This document shows, piece after piece, positions 12,381 through 25,553 of a stretch of 64,000 nucleotides of DNA. The position numbers and the translations under genes are program-made. Origin of the DNA: Heterostelium album PN500 (lineage: Eukaryota; Evosea; Eumycetozoa; Acytosteliales; Acytosteliaceae); NCBI RefSeq assembly GCF_000004825.1, contig NW_008805075.1:988163-1052162 (forward strand), read 5' to 3'. Each line of letters begins with the position of its first letter. Within the stretch, counting starts at the first letter, position 1. The notes below the pieces were generated by a model that searched no databases, was not told where the DNA came from, and saw only the letters and a list, made by a program, of their open reading frames with translations.

Positions 12381-12694
12381 TCAATACGAATCGTTACTTG
12401 GATTAAAAATGAAATAAAATCTTTGAATTACAAATATCTAGAATAAAAGTTTGTCTATCATATCTTTCTAATCATTTTCTTTCGGTATTTGCATAACATT
12501 TATTTACAAATAAAAACTTCAAAATTGGGAAATTCGATGTTTTGTATTGTTTTTTTTTTTTTTTTTGATGATCACACCACACTGAAATTCATATGATTTT
12601 ATTTTATTTTGTTTTCTTAAATTGATTTGGTTTGATTTGAGTATCACTCATTTTATATTTTTATATTTATTTATTATAATAAAAAAAGATCAAT

Positions 12695-13660
12695 ATGTCA
12701 TATAAAGTATTAGTACCAGTTAAAAGAGTTATTGACTATGCAGTAAAGATTAGAGTTAGACCCGATAAGACTGGTGTCGAGACTGCCAATGTAAAGATGT
12801 CGGTCAATCCATTCGATGAGATCGCCGTCGAAGAGGCAATCAGAATGAAGGAAGCAGGATTTGCCAGTGAGGTTGTCGCTGTATCGTTGGGTCCAAAGAC
12901 CGTACAGGAGACCATTCGTAACTCGATTGCAATGGGTGCCGACAAGGGTATTCACATCGAGACAGGCACCGCCGACTTGCAACCACTCGGAGTTGCCAAA
13001 GTCCTAAAGAAGTTGGCCGAGACTGAGAAACCAAACCTAATCATCTTGGGTAAACAAGCTATCGACGACGATGCAAATCAAACAGCACAAATGTTGGCCG
13101 GTCTTTTAAATTGGCCACAAGGTAAGTACTAAGCATTTATCGTTAATATGTTTTAATAATAATAACAACAATGATAATGATAATTAATAACTAATAATAA
13201 ACAAAAAAAAATATATTATATATATATATATAGCTACATTTGCATCAAAGATTGAAGTAGATAAAGCAAACAATTCAGTAAAGGTAACACGTGAGATTGA
13301 TGGTGGTTTGGAGACACTCTCAATGAAGATGCCAGCAATCATTTCATGTGATCTTCGTTTGAATGAACCACGTTATGCTAAACTTCAAAATATGTAAGTA
13401 AAAACATTTAATTAATAATATATATCGTCATTCTAGATTGTTGTTTGTTACTAACAAAATATTAAAATATAAATAAAAATCATAGTATGAAATCAAAGAA
13501 AGCAGAATTAAAAGTACAAACACCACAAGATTTAGGAGTTGATATTTCAAACAAGATTAAAACAATTTCAGTCGAGGAACCAGCAAAGAGATCAGGAGGT
13601 ATCAAGGTAGACTCTGTAGATCAAATCGTACAGAACCTCAAGAAACACGCTTTAATTTAA
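12695..13660 (+). CDS. etfb: Electron transfer flavoprotein subunit beta
   Basis: Three exons (12695..13121, 13234..13393, 13486..13660) give 253 residues, the usual length of the beta subunit. The N-terminus reads [20 protein letters not shown] as in mitochondrial ETF-beta. The conserved [11 protein letters not shown] and the adenine-nucleotide region ending [14 protein letters not shown] are visible. Together with the alpha subunit it passes electrons from acyl-CoA dehydrogenases to ETF-ubiquinone oxidoreductase in the mitochondrial matrix. Intron donors are GTAAGT in both cases and the frames close exactly. No long cleavable presequence is seen, as is common for this subunit. The alpha subunit is not in the window. 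Confidence 0.95.
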
Positions 13661-15576
13661 AATATGTTAAATTTTTTTCAATGATAGTGGTTGTGGCTGT
13701 TTCACAATTTATTAATAAACAGAAATATATAACCAAATTTACACAGAAAAATCATATTATTTACAAAGGTATTTTATTAAAATGTAAATCCTCCGAACCA
13801 TGAATCGTCCCTGGAAGAACGCCTGACAGAGACTTGGGGTGAAATGTGGCTATCTATATCATAAATTCGGTGATAAAGAGGATGCTACACCTCTAAAAGT
13901 AAGTACAACTTAAACTTGTCACAAATTATAAATTATTTATATCCTAATCATCACCAGTTTTATGTTAAAAAAAAAACATTACATTATTCCAATATAATAA
14001 CAAACATAAACTGAATTAATTAATTAAAAAAAAATAGTTAACAATTAATTTAATAAATCTAAAAAGGGAACATGAAAGATAAGTTTACAGGCTATGAGTG
14101 AGTTTATTTTTATTTTATTTCTAAGAGTAGGTGTGAAAGAAAGTAGAGTGGTGTGTTTTAAATAAATAATAATAATAACCATTCAATTAATTCTTTATAT
14201 CTTAAATTTTAATGATAACAAAACCCAACAACACAACAGACCTATTTTTAGTTTTATTTTTAAAAAATTTGTGATTTTTTATTTCACATAAAAAAAATTT
14301 TAACGATTTATTAATAATCTTTAATCAATTCCACTACCTCTTTCTATCAATCAAATCCTAATAATATATCATACAATATTACTTTTTATTGTTAATATTG
14401 TTTAAACAACAATCAATCAATCATTCATTTATTTATTTATTTAATTACAATCGATCAATTCAGAATTAAGATATAAAATATAAATTTAATAATGTATGTT
14501 AAAAAAAAAACAAAACAAAACACTATATTATTAGCATAGCAAATAAATAAATTAATCTTTGCATAAAGCGAATGAATAAATGGTTATACCAGTATTTTAG
14601 AGTATAGTAATGATTAGTATATATATATATATAGTGGTTTTCACTGATCAATCAACAAATCAAATAGATATCATTGGTTTATTTTTGTTTCGAAACCAAT
14701 TAATAGATTTTAATCAAAATATTAGTTTCTTTATTTAATCTCAATAAAAACACAATAATAACAAACCAATAAAAATGAATATTATTAATAATAATAGTTT
14801 GTAATATTATATCCAATAACAATCAAAAAATCAAAATAAAATATCATTACTATTTATATTATTGTTGTTGATTATTAAAGTGATGACTAATAAAATCATA
14901 TCTTATATTCATCACCATCATTTTCATCATCAATTATATGATCAACACACAAACACACAAACCACAATAATGATATATGATTGCTAATTATGACAATACC
15001 ATCATGCAATTTATTATTACAAAAACATTTAAACAATCTTTTTTTCCATCATCAGTAAAAATACACACAAGCACACCAAAACCATACAAAAAACAACCCG
15101 AATAAACAGTTTTGTGAAAAAAGAAAAAAAAAACTGCTGAAAGCGGAAGATAAATACTTTATTTATTTATTTTAATAATCAAAATCATAACTTCAATTGT
15201 TTTGATCATAACTGCACTTGTTGTAATATCAAGATATAACAAAAAATAACAATCATATCATAACAAATCAAATCAATCAATATTGACAACAACAATTTTA
15301 TTATTGTCATCAATTTCTTATAACCATAAAAAAAAAGAAAAAGAAATAGATAGTTAGATTTATTAAATTATTTGATCATATAATCACTTCCTCTTCAATA
15401 AATTAATATCTTTTTTTTTTTTCATTTTTTTAAAATAATCTAGTTTAGTATAATAGTCAACTACCCATATTTTTGTATATATAGAAAATAGATAATAAGC
15501 AAAATAATAAGTTTAGAAAAAAAAAGATAGAAATAATAATTGAATAGTAGTAATAGTAATAATAATAATAATAATA
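13661..15576. other. Long AT-rich spacer upstream of the RhoGEF gene
   Basis: 1.9 kb of mostly simple AT-rich sequence. A less AT-rich patch at about 13780-13915 contains an ATG at 13800, an early TGA and then a coding-like stretch (KCGYLYHKFGDKEDATPLK) running into a GTAAGT donor-like site. It may be a small gene relic. The rest shows only poly-A/T and AAT-type repeats and is likely promoter and 5' leader. Confidence 0.5.
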
Positions 15577-17257
15577 ATGAGTAAAGCCAATCATTATTTA
15601 TGTCAAAAGAGGGCAGCGATCAGATGGATCGAGTTGGTGCTCGAAATGCAATTGCCAGAGACAGATTTCATAGAGACTCTGGCAGATGGTGTATTGCTGT
15701 GTCGTGTCATTCAAACGATCAGTCCAACACTGATGCCACGTATCTCCATACCGGAACCAAACGCACCACGCCGAACCGTACTCTTTAAGAACAGCGAAAA
15801 TATATCATTCTTTTTACAGGCTTCCGCTGATATGGGTGTGCCTCGTCACAAGAGATTTGCGCTGGCCGACCTCCAGAATACAAATCCAAGCTACACCAAC
15901 ATCCGACGTATCATCGAATGTCTTGAATCCATTTGTAAAGTAAGTACTTTCTTCCAACAACAACAACAAAACCACCACGACCAACCAATAACCACCACCG
16001 TTCTTATAATATTTTTTCAAATTTCCATATTCCAATTCACCAATTCCAATATTTCATTTTTTTCTTTCCTCTTCTTCTTCTTTCCATCCATCTTTTACTC
16101 TATTCTTTTCTCTCTCTTTTTCTCTTCTTTTCTTCTATTGAAATTATTATAGATTGCCAATTCAGATTCACAATATGAATTCATGGTTGAATGGCCAGTT
16201 TTGGATCCAAGCAAAGTCAATTTCCGAGACAATGAAGTGGAGGAAGCTGAAAAGTTGTTGGCACAGTTCACCATACGTGAAACCAAGCGACAAGAAGTCA
16301 TCAAGAAGAGTCAGAATCAGACAACCGACTTTTCAGTGGCTGCAACCAAGAACCAACTGTTTCAGCATGTCGCCGATCAGAAAAAGATGTATCCCGATAA
16401 CTCACCAAAGGTAAACGATCACATCAATCACAATCATCATCATCATAATAACAACAACAACAACAACATAGATACTACTTCTAATTTTACAAGCGACAAT
16501 AACAACAATCACAATCACACTAGCGATAATAATCTAATCAATAATATTAGTAATCTTGAGAATAATAATTATAAACACAACAGACCACATTCAAAATCAT
16601 TCTTTATACCATCTTCAAATGTTAGAAGATATAATGGCACTAGCACTACTACTACTACTACTTCTCCAACAACTACGAATAATAATAATAGTGATGCAAC
16701 ATCAACAACAGCAACAACAACAGTCAGTAATACACCAAATAACTTTAGAGATATTTTAAATAAGTGGAAATCATCGGCGTTATCTTCTTCTTCTACTTCA
16801 CTCTCTAGACAAACACTACCGGTTAATGGAGTTGTACAGCATGCTGCTAAACTTTCAAGTCGATCGAATACATCGAACAGTCTATCGAGTACAAACTCAA
16901 GCTCGTCAACTCCACAGCTATCACAGACCCAGACACAAAACTCTACACCTACATCGGGAACACCTACAATACCAACAACACCAATAAGTTCATCGCCATC
17001 AATCCAATCCGTTTCATCCGTATCAACAACACCATCAATGATATCTATTCCTCAACATCAACAGCCAACGCAACAACAAGTAAAACAAGAACAACAACAA
17101 ACAACCAAGAGCGAGCAACAACCAGCAATACAAAAACCAACAGAAATACAAGAACAACCAACACAACAGGTACAAAGTCAAACTCCAACTACACAACAAA
17201 TATCATCACCTATACTATTAGGAATAGATAACAACAATAACAACAACGATAATAATA

Positions 17258-17318
<61 letters not shown>

Positions 17319-19807
17319 CAATACTAACGATAAACCAAAAGAACAATTTGCAAGCATTTCATTCTTTGAACCATGCTATACTGTGAGAGTATCAAGTCGT
17401 GCTTCACTTGTCAGGCCAATAACATCCCAAACATTTGTTGATCAAGCTCATTTTATAAACAATAACAATAATAATATAACTAACAGTGGTAGTAGTGGAA
17501 GTAATTCACCATCTATTAACAGTAACAATAACGCCCTCAACAAGGAGGTTGACAATCAACCTTTAGTATTACAAAATCATGTTTTAAAGAATAGAGTTAG
17601 AAGTTTTAGTAGTAGTGTAGTGCCATCTAGTAGTACTTTTAATAATGACAATAACAATAATAATAATAATAATAACTTTAATAATAACAATAGTTCAAAT
17701 AATGAAAATGATAATAATATATCTACGACTTCTTTTACTAATCAACACTCTAATATACTACAACAACAACAGAGATCAACTTTGGGCTCACCTGTAAAAT
17801 CAACATCCTCTACTTCCAGTAGTCCAATACCTGGCTCACCACTCACCACTTCAGCGGTAGTTCACAACAACACCAACAACACTGCTGATACAACAACAAC
17901 ACCAACAATAACCAAGCCTGACACTGTAAAATTAGAACAACCACTGACTACTAGCACAACAACCACCACCACAACTACAACTACTACTGCGTCCACTCCA
18001 ACTGCACCTGTTGCCACCACCAAAATTGTAGAATCAACACCAACATCAACAACACCGGCACCAACATCATCAGCTGTATCAACACCAACACTTGGCGAAG
18101 CCACCAACAAAGACGAACAAAAGAGATCGTCGCTCGAGATCAGAGCTGCCATTAGAATTCAAAGAGCTACAAGAAGATGGTTAGAGAGAAATCGTCAAAG
18201 AATTAGAGGTATCTATTTTCATTTATATCAATAACCATTACAAAATATTATTGATATTCATAATCAACTAACTATTTATTTTTATTATTTAAAGAACGTG
18301 ACAATGCCTACAGAGAAAGAATTGCACAGGAGATGGCAAAGACTGAGACTGAATATTTGAATCGTTTAGTATTCTTAAGAGATGTATGTTAACTATTCTA
18401 TTTAATAATAATAATAGATAATTTAGTTTATTAATTAATGTTTACTTTATTATTATTATTATTATTTATTTATTTTTAGAATATATTAAAAGATTTAAGA
18501 GAAGCAATTAGAAAAGGTCAACCAATTATATCGGATGAAGAAATCAGAGCTATCTTTAGTGAGTTGGAGAGTATCATTTTGACTAACATGCAGATTCAAG
18601 ATATGTTACAGGCAAGACTACAGTCATGGTCGACTGAAACTCTTATCGGTGATATCTTTGTCAAGTTTAGCTCGTTCTTGAAGATCTACTCGCAATACTC
18701 TATCAACTACGAAGTCTCGATGGAGGTATTGAATGAATGTAAGAAACAACCGAAATTCAAATCCTATCTCAACAAGATCAAAGATAAGAACGAAGAGATT
18801 AAACTGCGTGGTTTAGAAGACTATCTAATTAGACCAATTCAAAGAATACCTGTAAGTTAACTTCTATTACCATTGTTTCATAGTAGATTAACTAACTGGT
18901 TTATTATATTTGTTCATTTTATATATTTTAGAGATACAGTCTTTTGTTAAAAGATATGATTAGTCATACTTGGCCAACACATCCAGATTATCAATCGTTG
19001 GAGAAAGCATATGTATCGATGAATACAGTTGCCGAGAAGATGAATCAAGCAAAGATCTCTGCAGAGAATAGAATGAAACTAGCCGATATTCAAGAGAAGT
19101 TGGATGCTGAGCCATCCAGTACTGTGTCGGTTGTCAAGGCACACAGAAGATTCGTCAAGGAAGGTGAGTTCTACGAGGTGATGACCAAGTCAAAGAAGTC
19201 ACCGCTGGTTCTCTACTTGTTCAATGATATCCTCGCGGTGACACGTCCATCGAAATCCGGTTCGTTCTTTGGCAAGACCAAGACGATTCGTCTGCAGTTC
19301 GAGTCGAGCTACAGTCTTCACAAACTGAGAATCCGAACACTCGAAGACACCAACAGCTGCACCAACGCACTGAAGATCTCGACATCCAGTGAAGATGGCA
19401 TCGTTATCTGTGCGTACAGCAGTGAGATCAGAGACGAATGGGTTGCCGCTATTCTCGCTGAGAAACGTGAGGCCGAGAAGGCAGAGAAAGAGCAAGAAGA
19501 GCGTATCACATCCAAGGTCATCGAGAAGGTTGCCGACACCAAGTTGAAATTGGAACAACAGTTTGCACAGAGAACATCCGGTCAGTACTCGCCATCCGAT
19601 GTTGAGGCTGCCGGCAATGCAATGGGTGGTGACACTCTCAGTGGTAGCAATGGCAGCTCCAGTGGCAGCAGTGGTGATCTCGGTATCAAATCCGGTAAGA
19701 TGTCACTCAGAGAGAAGAGAATGAAACTCGTCCAAGAATCAAGAAACAACAGAATGTCATCAAGTGTATCAACATCGTCAACCTCAATCAATACCTCGGA
19801 GAAATAA
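15577..19807 (+). CDS. CH-IQ-RhoGEF(DH)-PH domain protein
   Basis: Five exons (15577..15939, 16153..18208, 18295..18383, 18480..18851, 18932..19807) give 1251 residues. A calponin-homology domain fills about residues 10-120 (AIRWIELVLEMQLP, LADGVLLCRVI). Then comes a long Asn/Ser/Thr/Gln-rich region with a run of about 20 Asn codons near 17262-17315. An IQ motif follows near 783-805 (RIQRATRRWLERNRQR). The Dbl-homology domain spans about 812-1000, with the typical late motif RGLEDYLIRPIQRIPRYSLLL. A PH domain spans about 1028-1135, with a basic and Ser-rich tail. By family it activates Rho/Rac GTPases, with the CH region suggesting actin association. Domain order resembles the dictyostelid Gxc group, but I do not assign a member. 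Confidence 0.92.
17262..17315 (+). repeat. (AAT)n run coding for polyasparagine
   Basis: A nearly pure AAT triplet run inside the RhoGEF gene. It encodes an uninterrupted asparagine tract, typical of dictyostelid genes, and probably varies in length between strains. Confidence 0.85.
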
Positions 19808-19884
19808 AGCTAAATTATCTTACATTATTATTCAGTAAAAATTTGTTATCCACGAAACAGTAATTTTTTTTTTAGGAGAGTTTT

Positions 19885-19962
19885 AAATTCAATCTACATA
19901 GGAGAGTGTAGTATTACCTGTTTTATCACGATAAATGATTTTCTCCTATGTAGATTGAATTT
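19885..19962. repeat. Perfect 21-bp inverted repeat (hairpin)
   Basis: The left arm 19885..19905 and right arm 19942..19962 are exact reverse complements; the arm begins AAATTCAATCTACAT. The 36-nt loop contains a further short inverted repeat (TTATC/GATAA). It lies about 80 bp past the RhoGEF stop codon, so it could fold in the 3' UTR or mark an element end. Confidence 0.8.
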
Positions 19963-19965
19963 TTA

Positions 19966-20262
19966 GAATTTGGAAGTAATCCATTCTCGATTATAATATC
20001 TCTACCAATAAGATATGTTAAGTCCTTTGGGAATACATTCACATGTAGAGGTCTATTCAAAATACAAGATATAAGAGATGGTGGTAGTGTGTTTGGTGGA
20101 ACTTCTAACACTTGGATTAAGTAAAGACAGATGAGTTTGGTTGAATCGTTGGAATTGCTTAATTTTGTTCACATGGGCCAACATCAGACATTTTACAAGG
20201 TGTACTTCCAAACATAGAAAATAAATTATTTGTAATAAATAAAATTGATTTGCTATTTCCAA
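19966..20262 (-). pseudogene. Possible retroelement-like coding relic
   Basis: On the minus strand an open stretch without ATG reads HVNVFPKDLTYLIGRDIIIE, which loosely resembles the C-terminal half of retroelement aspartic proteases (the ILGRD-type motif). An adjoining minus-strand frame reads STPCKMSDVGPCEQN before a stop. The plus strand is also partly open. It abuts the 21-bp hairpin. Evidence is a short motif only, so this is a weak call. Confidence 0.2.
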
Positions 20263-21209
20263 AGAATTGTTAATAGAGAAAGATCAGTTGTTGCGTTGCC
20301 AATCTTAGGAATCCTGAAAAATTAGAATAACAATAATTGTGATTCTATGCCACCATAATTGAAATGAAACGAAACGAAAAATAAAAAAATAAAAAAAAAA
20401 GTTTGTATTTGTGTGGTATGCACAGTCATCAAATACCACTTGTTTTATTACTTTACCAACTGAAAAATTGAATTGTCAAGTTGATTTGCTGACTGTCAAA
20501 ATGCATTCTATTCTACTAGAAAACTAGGTGTATTCCCCATTTTCGCAGAAAACTTTTCAAAGACCATTAATTAATTGTTTTTTTAATTTTTTTTTGAAAA
20601 ATTTAATTTATTTTTAATTTATTTTTAATTTTTACATTACAATTAAGATTGTTTCAATAATAAATATTGCTTTGTCAAAGACAAATATAATAATAAGATT
20701 TTTCAAAATACTCTAACAATCTTTAATATTATATATTTATTTTATTTAATTTTTTTTATTTAATTACCAATTTTTATATATATTTTTCAATATCTTTTAT
20801 TATCTTTTTTTTTTTTTCAATTTTAAAATTCACCCAAACAAATTAATACTTTTTGTTTTTTTTAAATTTCTATTTTTTTTTTTATTTTCAAAAAACTCCA
20901 AACAAACCTTTTTTTAAAAGTTTTTTTGCATTATTATTAATCAAGCAAGTCGTTTTATAAATTATTTAAATTACCATTATCATTACTGTATTATTGTATT
21001 ATATTATAATCACACATAGTATAATTTTTTCCCAGTTTAATTCAAAAAAAGTTTTACACATAAGTGTGAAAAGATATTTTTTTTAATATATATTTTAAAT
21101 AGATATTTATTTTGTTTATATATTTTATATTTATATTTATATAACTTGTTTATTATATTTACGTTTATAAGAAGAAGAGATTATATATTATATATAGAGT
21201 TTATTAGAT

Positions 21210-23829
21210 ATGGATCAATTAATTCCTGTTATCAATAAATTACAAGATGTTTTCAATACATTGGGATCGGACCCATTGGATCTACCACAGATTGTAGTGG
21301 TCGGTAGTCAATCGTCTGGTAAGAGTTCAGTATTAGAGAATATCGTTGGTAGAGACTTCCTTCCAAGAGGTTCAGGTATTGTCACCAGAAGACCTTTGAT
21401 TCTTCAATTGACTCATTTGCCACTTGCTGATGATGGTATGTAACAATAACAATAATATTCATTCAACAATTAAAACATTTAACTAATTCAATTATATTTA
21501 TATTCACATTCATATTCATTCTCTTACTTTTAATATCTTTTTTCTTTTATTTTCTTTTATTATTATTAATATTGTTATTATTTACAATACAATATACTAC
21601 ATTATTATTGTATAACTCAAAACACAACAACACAACACTTATTTCCCAAACACACATCATAATTGAAAATTCAATTTACTTTTTTTATTTTTTTCTTGTT
21701 TTTTTTTTTTTCATTTTTTTTTAAAAACCTTGCTATTTTTAAATACAAAAATTAATAATAATGCAGGTGTTCCAACACAAGAATGGGGAGAGTTCTTACA
21801 TAGACCAAATGATATGTTTTATGATTTTGCAGAGATTAGAGAAGAGATTATTAAGGACACTGACAGATTGACAGGTAAAAATAAGGGTATCTCTGCTCAA
21901 CCGATCAACTTGAAGATCTACTCGCCACATGTCGTCAATTTGACTTTGGTCGATTTACCAGGTATCACCAAGGTACCGGTCGGAGATCAACCAACAGATA
22001 TCGAAGTGCAAATCCGTAGAATGATTATGGCATACATTAAGAAACCAAACGCTATTATATTGGCTGTCACCCCAGCCAACACTGATCTTGCCAACTCGGA
22101 CGCTCTCCAGTTGGCGCGTGAAGTCGACCCCGATGGTAAGCGTACCATTGGTGTCATTACAAAGTTGGATCTCATGGACAAGGGTACCGACGCTATGGAC
22201 GTACTCACTGGTCGTGTCATCCCTCTCACTCTCGGATTCGTCGGTGTAATCAATCGTAGTCAGGAGGACATCATCTCAAAGAAATCGATCAGAGAGTCAC
22301 TCAAGAGCGAAGTCCTCTACTTTAAGAATCATCCAATCTACAAGTCGATCGCCAATCGCTCGGGAACAGCATATCTCTCAAAGACTTTGAACAAACTCTT
22401 GATGTTCCACATCCGTGATTGCTTGCCAGAGTTGAAGATCAAGGTTAGCAAGATGCTCAGTGAGATGCAGACAGAGCTCTCCTCGTACGGTGATCCACTC
22501 TACGACACCAAGAACAGTCAGGGTGCTCTACTACTTCAGATCATCACCATCTTCTCGTCCAACTACAGAGACGCCATCGACGGTAAGCTCACTGAACTTT
22601 CCACCAACGAGTTGTGTGGTGGTGCTCGTATCAGCTATATCTTTGACAACATCTTTGCCTCGTGTCTCAACGGTATCGACCCAATGGACGGTATTTCACT
22701 CAACGACATTAGAACCGCCATGAAAAACGCAACCGGTCCACGTGCCGCCCTCTTCATCCCTGAGGCATCGTTTGAAATGTTGGTCAAGAAGCAAGTCGGT
22801 CGTCTTGAAGAACCATCGTCACAGTGTGTCGAGTTGGTCTACGACGAGTTGCAGCGTATCATCAGTCAGTTGGAGGCAAAGGAGTTGTCAAGATTCCAAA
22901 ACCTAAAGTCGCGTGTCATTGAGGTAGTCAACAACTTGCTTCAGAAACATAGATCGCCAACCAAGACAATGATTGAACATCTCATCAAGATCGAGTTGGC
23001 CTACATCAACACTTCACATCCAGATTTCGTTGGTGGTGACGGTATCTTCCAATCGCTCATTGAGAAGAAACAAAAACAACAGGAAGCAGCCATGCAACAA
23101 CAACAACAACACCAACAACAATCGAACCAACAACAGCAATCCAACCAACAAGGTTCCAATCCACCAGTCTGGTTGCCACAAACCCAATCAAAGCCAGGCT
23201 ACCCAAATATTCCACCACCATCGAACGTCAAGCCACCACCCAACTTCAACCAACAAGTCCCACAACAACAACAACAACAACAACAACAAAAGTCAGCACC
23301 AAACAAATCACAAAACGAGTCGGGTTACTTCTCATCGTTCTTCAGAGGTGCCTCACCAGATCCAAACTCTGCACAACAGAGCAATGGACAATCACAAAAC
23401 CAACAAAATTCAAACAACTTGTTCCCACCATACACCCCACACAAATCATCGTCCAACTACAATGACTACCATAGCAACAAGTTGTCGCAGGTTCCATCGG
23501 TGATCAAGGCAAGCGAGGACCTCTCCAACAGAGAGCAATTCGAGACAGAGTTGATTCGTGAATTGTTGTTATCATATTTCAATATTGTAAAAAAGAACAT
23601 CAAAGACACTGTACCAAAGTCCATCATGCATTTCTTGGTCAACCAATCGAAAGAGCAAATTCAAAACGAACTCGTTGGTGCCCTCTACAGAGAAGAATAT
23701 TTCGATGAACTCCTCGAAGAGTCCCCACAAATCTCTTCAAAGAGAAAATCATGCAAAGCAATGATCGATGTATTAAGAAAAGCCAACGAAATCATCAACG
23801 AAATCAGAGACTTTAGCATTTCAAAATAA
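21210..23829 (+). CDS. dymA: Dynamin-family GTPase (DymA-like)
   Basis: Exons 21210..21435 and 21767..23829 give 762 residues. The GTPase domain has the P-loop GSQSSGKSS (residues 32-40), DLPG near 136 and TKLD near 206. The middle/stalk region follows to about 500. A Gln/Asn/Pro/Ser-rich linker (about 520-640, with CAA repeats at 23086-23110 and 23265-23290) replaces the PH domain of animal dynamin. A GTPase effector domain fills about 650-755. The N-terminus matches dictyostelid dynamin A closely. Dynamin A acts in membrane fission, endocytic traffic and cytokinesis. The intron is 331 bp, long for this genome. Assignment to DymA rests on my memory of the family sequence and overall layout. 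Confidence 0.93.
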
Positions 23830-24431
23830 ATTAATAAATATATATTATAATTTTTTTTTTGTAATTTAAAACTATTTTATTATTATTTTTTTTAATTCTT
23901 TTGTTATTTTTTTAAATTAAATAGATAGAAGCTACTATAATCAAACAAATAATCATTTTAGATTACAGATTCATCATAATAGTGGGTTTAATTTAAAGTG
24001 ACAATGTATAAATTATATTTATTTTGTTCACACACATGAACGAAACCGAATCTTTAAAAGTATATTTTTAAAATCCAACACACAGGAGAAATTAAAATCT
24101 AGAGCAATAAAGATAGCTATGACAATAATAATACATAGTACTTTATCATCATAGCATTTCTCTTGATTTTGTGACTTCACATCATCTACATAAATATTCT
24201 ATGTTTAATTTCCTTATTTATATATAGAAGATAGTTAATATTTGAACTTCTCATGTTTTACTTGTCTATAAATACGCAGAGAGAATATAGTTTAAAATGT
24301 ATAAAATCAAACAAATAAACAAATAATATAATATACAATTATATTATTCACATTAAATACAAACAACTTATTATTTATACAATATATATTTATACATTCA
24401 TAATCAATCTATTGTAATTTTGAAACAGAAT
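23830..24431. other. Spacer upstream of the CBM49 gene
   Basis: About 600 bp of AT-rich sequence with no open frame of note. It holds the dynamin 3' end and the promoter of the CBM49 gene. Confidence 0.6.
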
Positions 24432-25361
24432 ATGAATAAATCAATTATTATATTAATGTCAGCAATGATTGTTGGCATGGCCTTGGGAGGTGAAATTGAT
24501 TGCAAACCTTTAATCAAGAGTGCTTTCGATAACACTGGTTGTTCCAGCAAGTGTGTTATGATTGCTGGAAGTGGATTGACATCTGGTGCAACTCATATCA
24601 GTTTCAAAGGAAATATGATGAACAACAATGGTGTTTTAGTTCAAAATGGAAAGGTAGCTTTCCTTTCTAGTGATTCCTACGCTTGTGATGCCAAAAATAG
24701 ATACCAACCATTCCTCGTCAGTGGATCTACTTCCTTCGATACCTTCAACCTCTACTCCAATGGTTCGATCAGAGCTGGTGACAACATGTACAACATGAGA
24801 TGTTTTGAGGAGTTTGGAAATCTCATTAGTTTCAATCATAACGATATTCATCTTTCGTTTATTGTAAGTTTAATTTTCAATAAATCTCTAATAACATAAC
24901 TAACCAAATAAAACAATTAGTTGAAGATTAGCGATCAGTGTGATCAACTTCATTTCGGTGAGAGTTGCTCAACTCCATCAACTACTGGTTCAGCCACCAC
25001 TGGTTCAGCCACCACTGGTTCAGCCACTACTGGATCAGCCACTACTGGATCATCGACCACTGGATCGCCAGCTACTTTTACCTTTGATTTCACTTTGATC
25101 AATACTTGGGTGATAGGTGATGATGAATTCTCACAATATAATGTCGATATTAAGAATAATGGCGCCACCGATATCAAGACATTGGTCTTCTCACATGAAA
25201 ACTTTGAGCCAACAGATAAATGGAATGTAGAGTCACTTCCAAATGGTGATTTAACTTTACCTTCATGGGCTGGAATTGGTGCAGGTCAAAAATACACATT
25301 TGGATTCATCACCAAATTAGCTACCAAGCCAGTATTCACAGTAAAATCCTCTTCTTCATAA
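24432..25361 (+). CDS. Secreted protein with CBM49-type carbohydrate-binding domain
   Basis: Exons 24432..24863 and 24921..25361 give 290 residues. The start is the ATG at 24432; the frame stays open upstream but has no earlier ATG. A signal peptide covers about residues 1-19 (ends GMALG). A cysteine-containing N-terminal domain of about 135 residues follows, not recognised. A linker of about six Thr-Thr-Gly-Ser-type units (24975-25072) leads to a C-terminal domain of about 95 residues. That domain carries the W-V-I-G-D-D-E-F-S-Q-Y-N-V-D-I-K-N pattern of cellulose-binding CBM49 modules. By family it should bind cellulose or related glucans outside the cell, in slime sheath, stalk or spore coat. 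No catalytic domain is evident. Confidence 0.85.
24975..25072 (+). repeat. Tandem 15-bp repeat coding for a Ser/Thr/Gly linker
   Basis: About six imperfect copies of a 15-bp unit (ACTGGTTCAGCCACC type) encode repeating T-G-S-A-T. Variation is mainly silent (GGTTCA or GGATCA, ACC or ACT). Confidence 0.85.
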
Positions 25362-25553
25362 AAAATCCAACCATCTAATCATGAAATTAACACTCAACAT
25401 GGCTATGCAATACACTTTAATATAAAAACATAATAACTAAATAAATAGATTTTTTATTTATTTATCTTATAAATTTAAAATATGAATTGTCAAATGGTCG
25501 AAACTTGAAAAGTTTAATAAGATTTCTTTCAAGTTGACTTAGGTTGATTATTG

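Larger units (their letters stand above)
11077..12694. other. Spacer with decayed coding remnants and a hairpin
   Basis: 1.6 kb without an intact gene. The stretch 11740-12290 has higher GC than its surroundings and reads as a broken protein (separate entry). A perfect 22-bp hairpin lies at 12316-12380. A run of T begins near 12549. The last 100 bp should hold the etfb promoter. Confidence 0.5.
19808..21209. other. Spacer between RhoGEF and dynamin genes
   Basis: 1.4 kb. Its first part has a 21-bp perfect hairpin and a coding-like relic (separate entries). From 20380 on it is very AT-rich with many T runs, consistent with the dynamin promoter and leader. Confidence 0.5.

Noticed and set aside
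15814-16304. Minus-strand open frames across the first RhoGEF intron
   Set aside because: Antisense to well-supported CH-domain exons; low-complexity translations.
17862-18152. Minus-strand Val-rich frame
   Set aside because: Antisense shadow of Thr/Asn-coding ACA/ACC repeats in the RhoGEF gene.
22973-23503. Plus-strand 176-codon frame inside dynamin
   Set aside because: Out-of-frame reading of the Gln-rich linker coding sequence.
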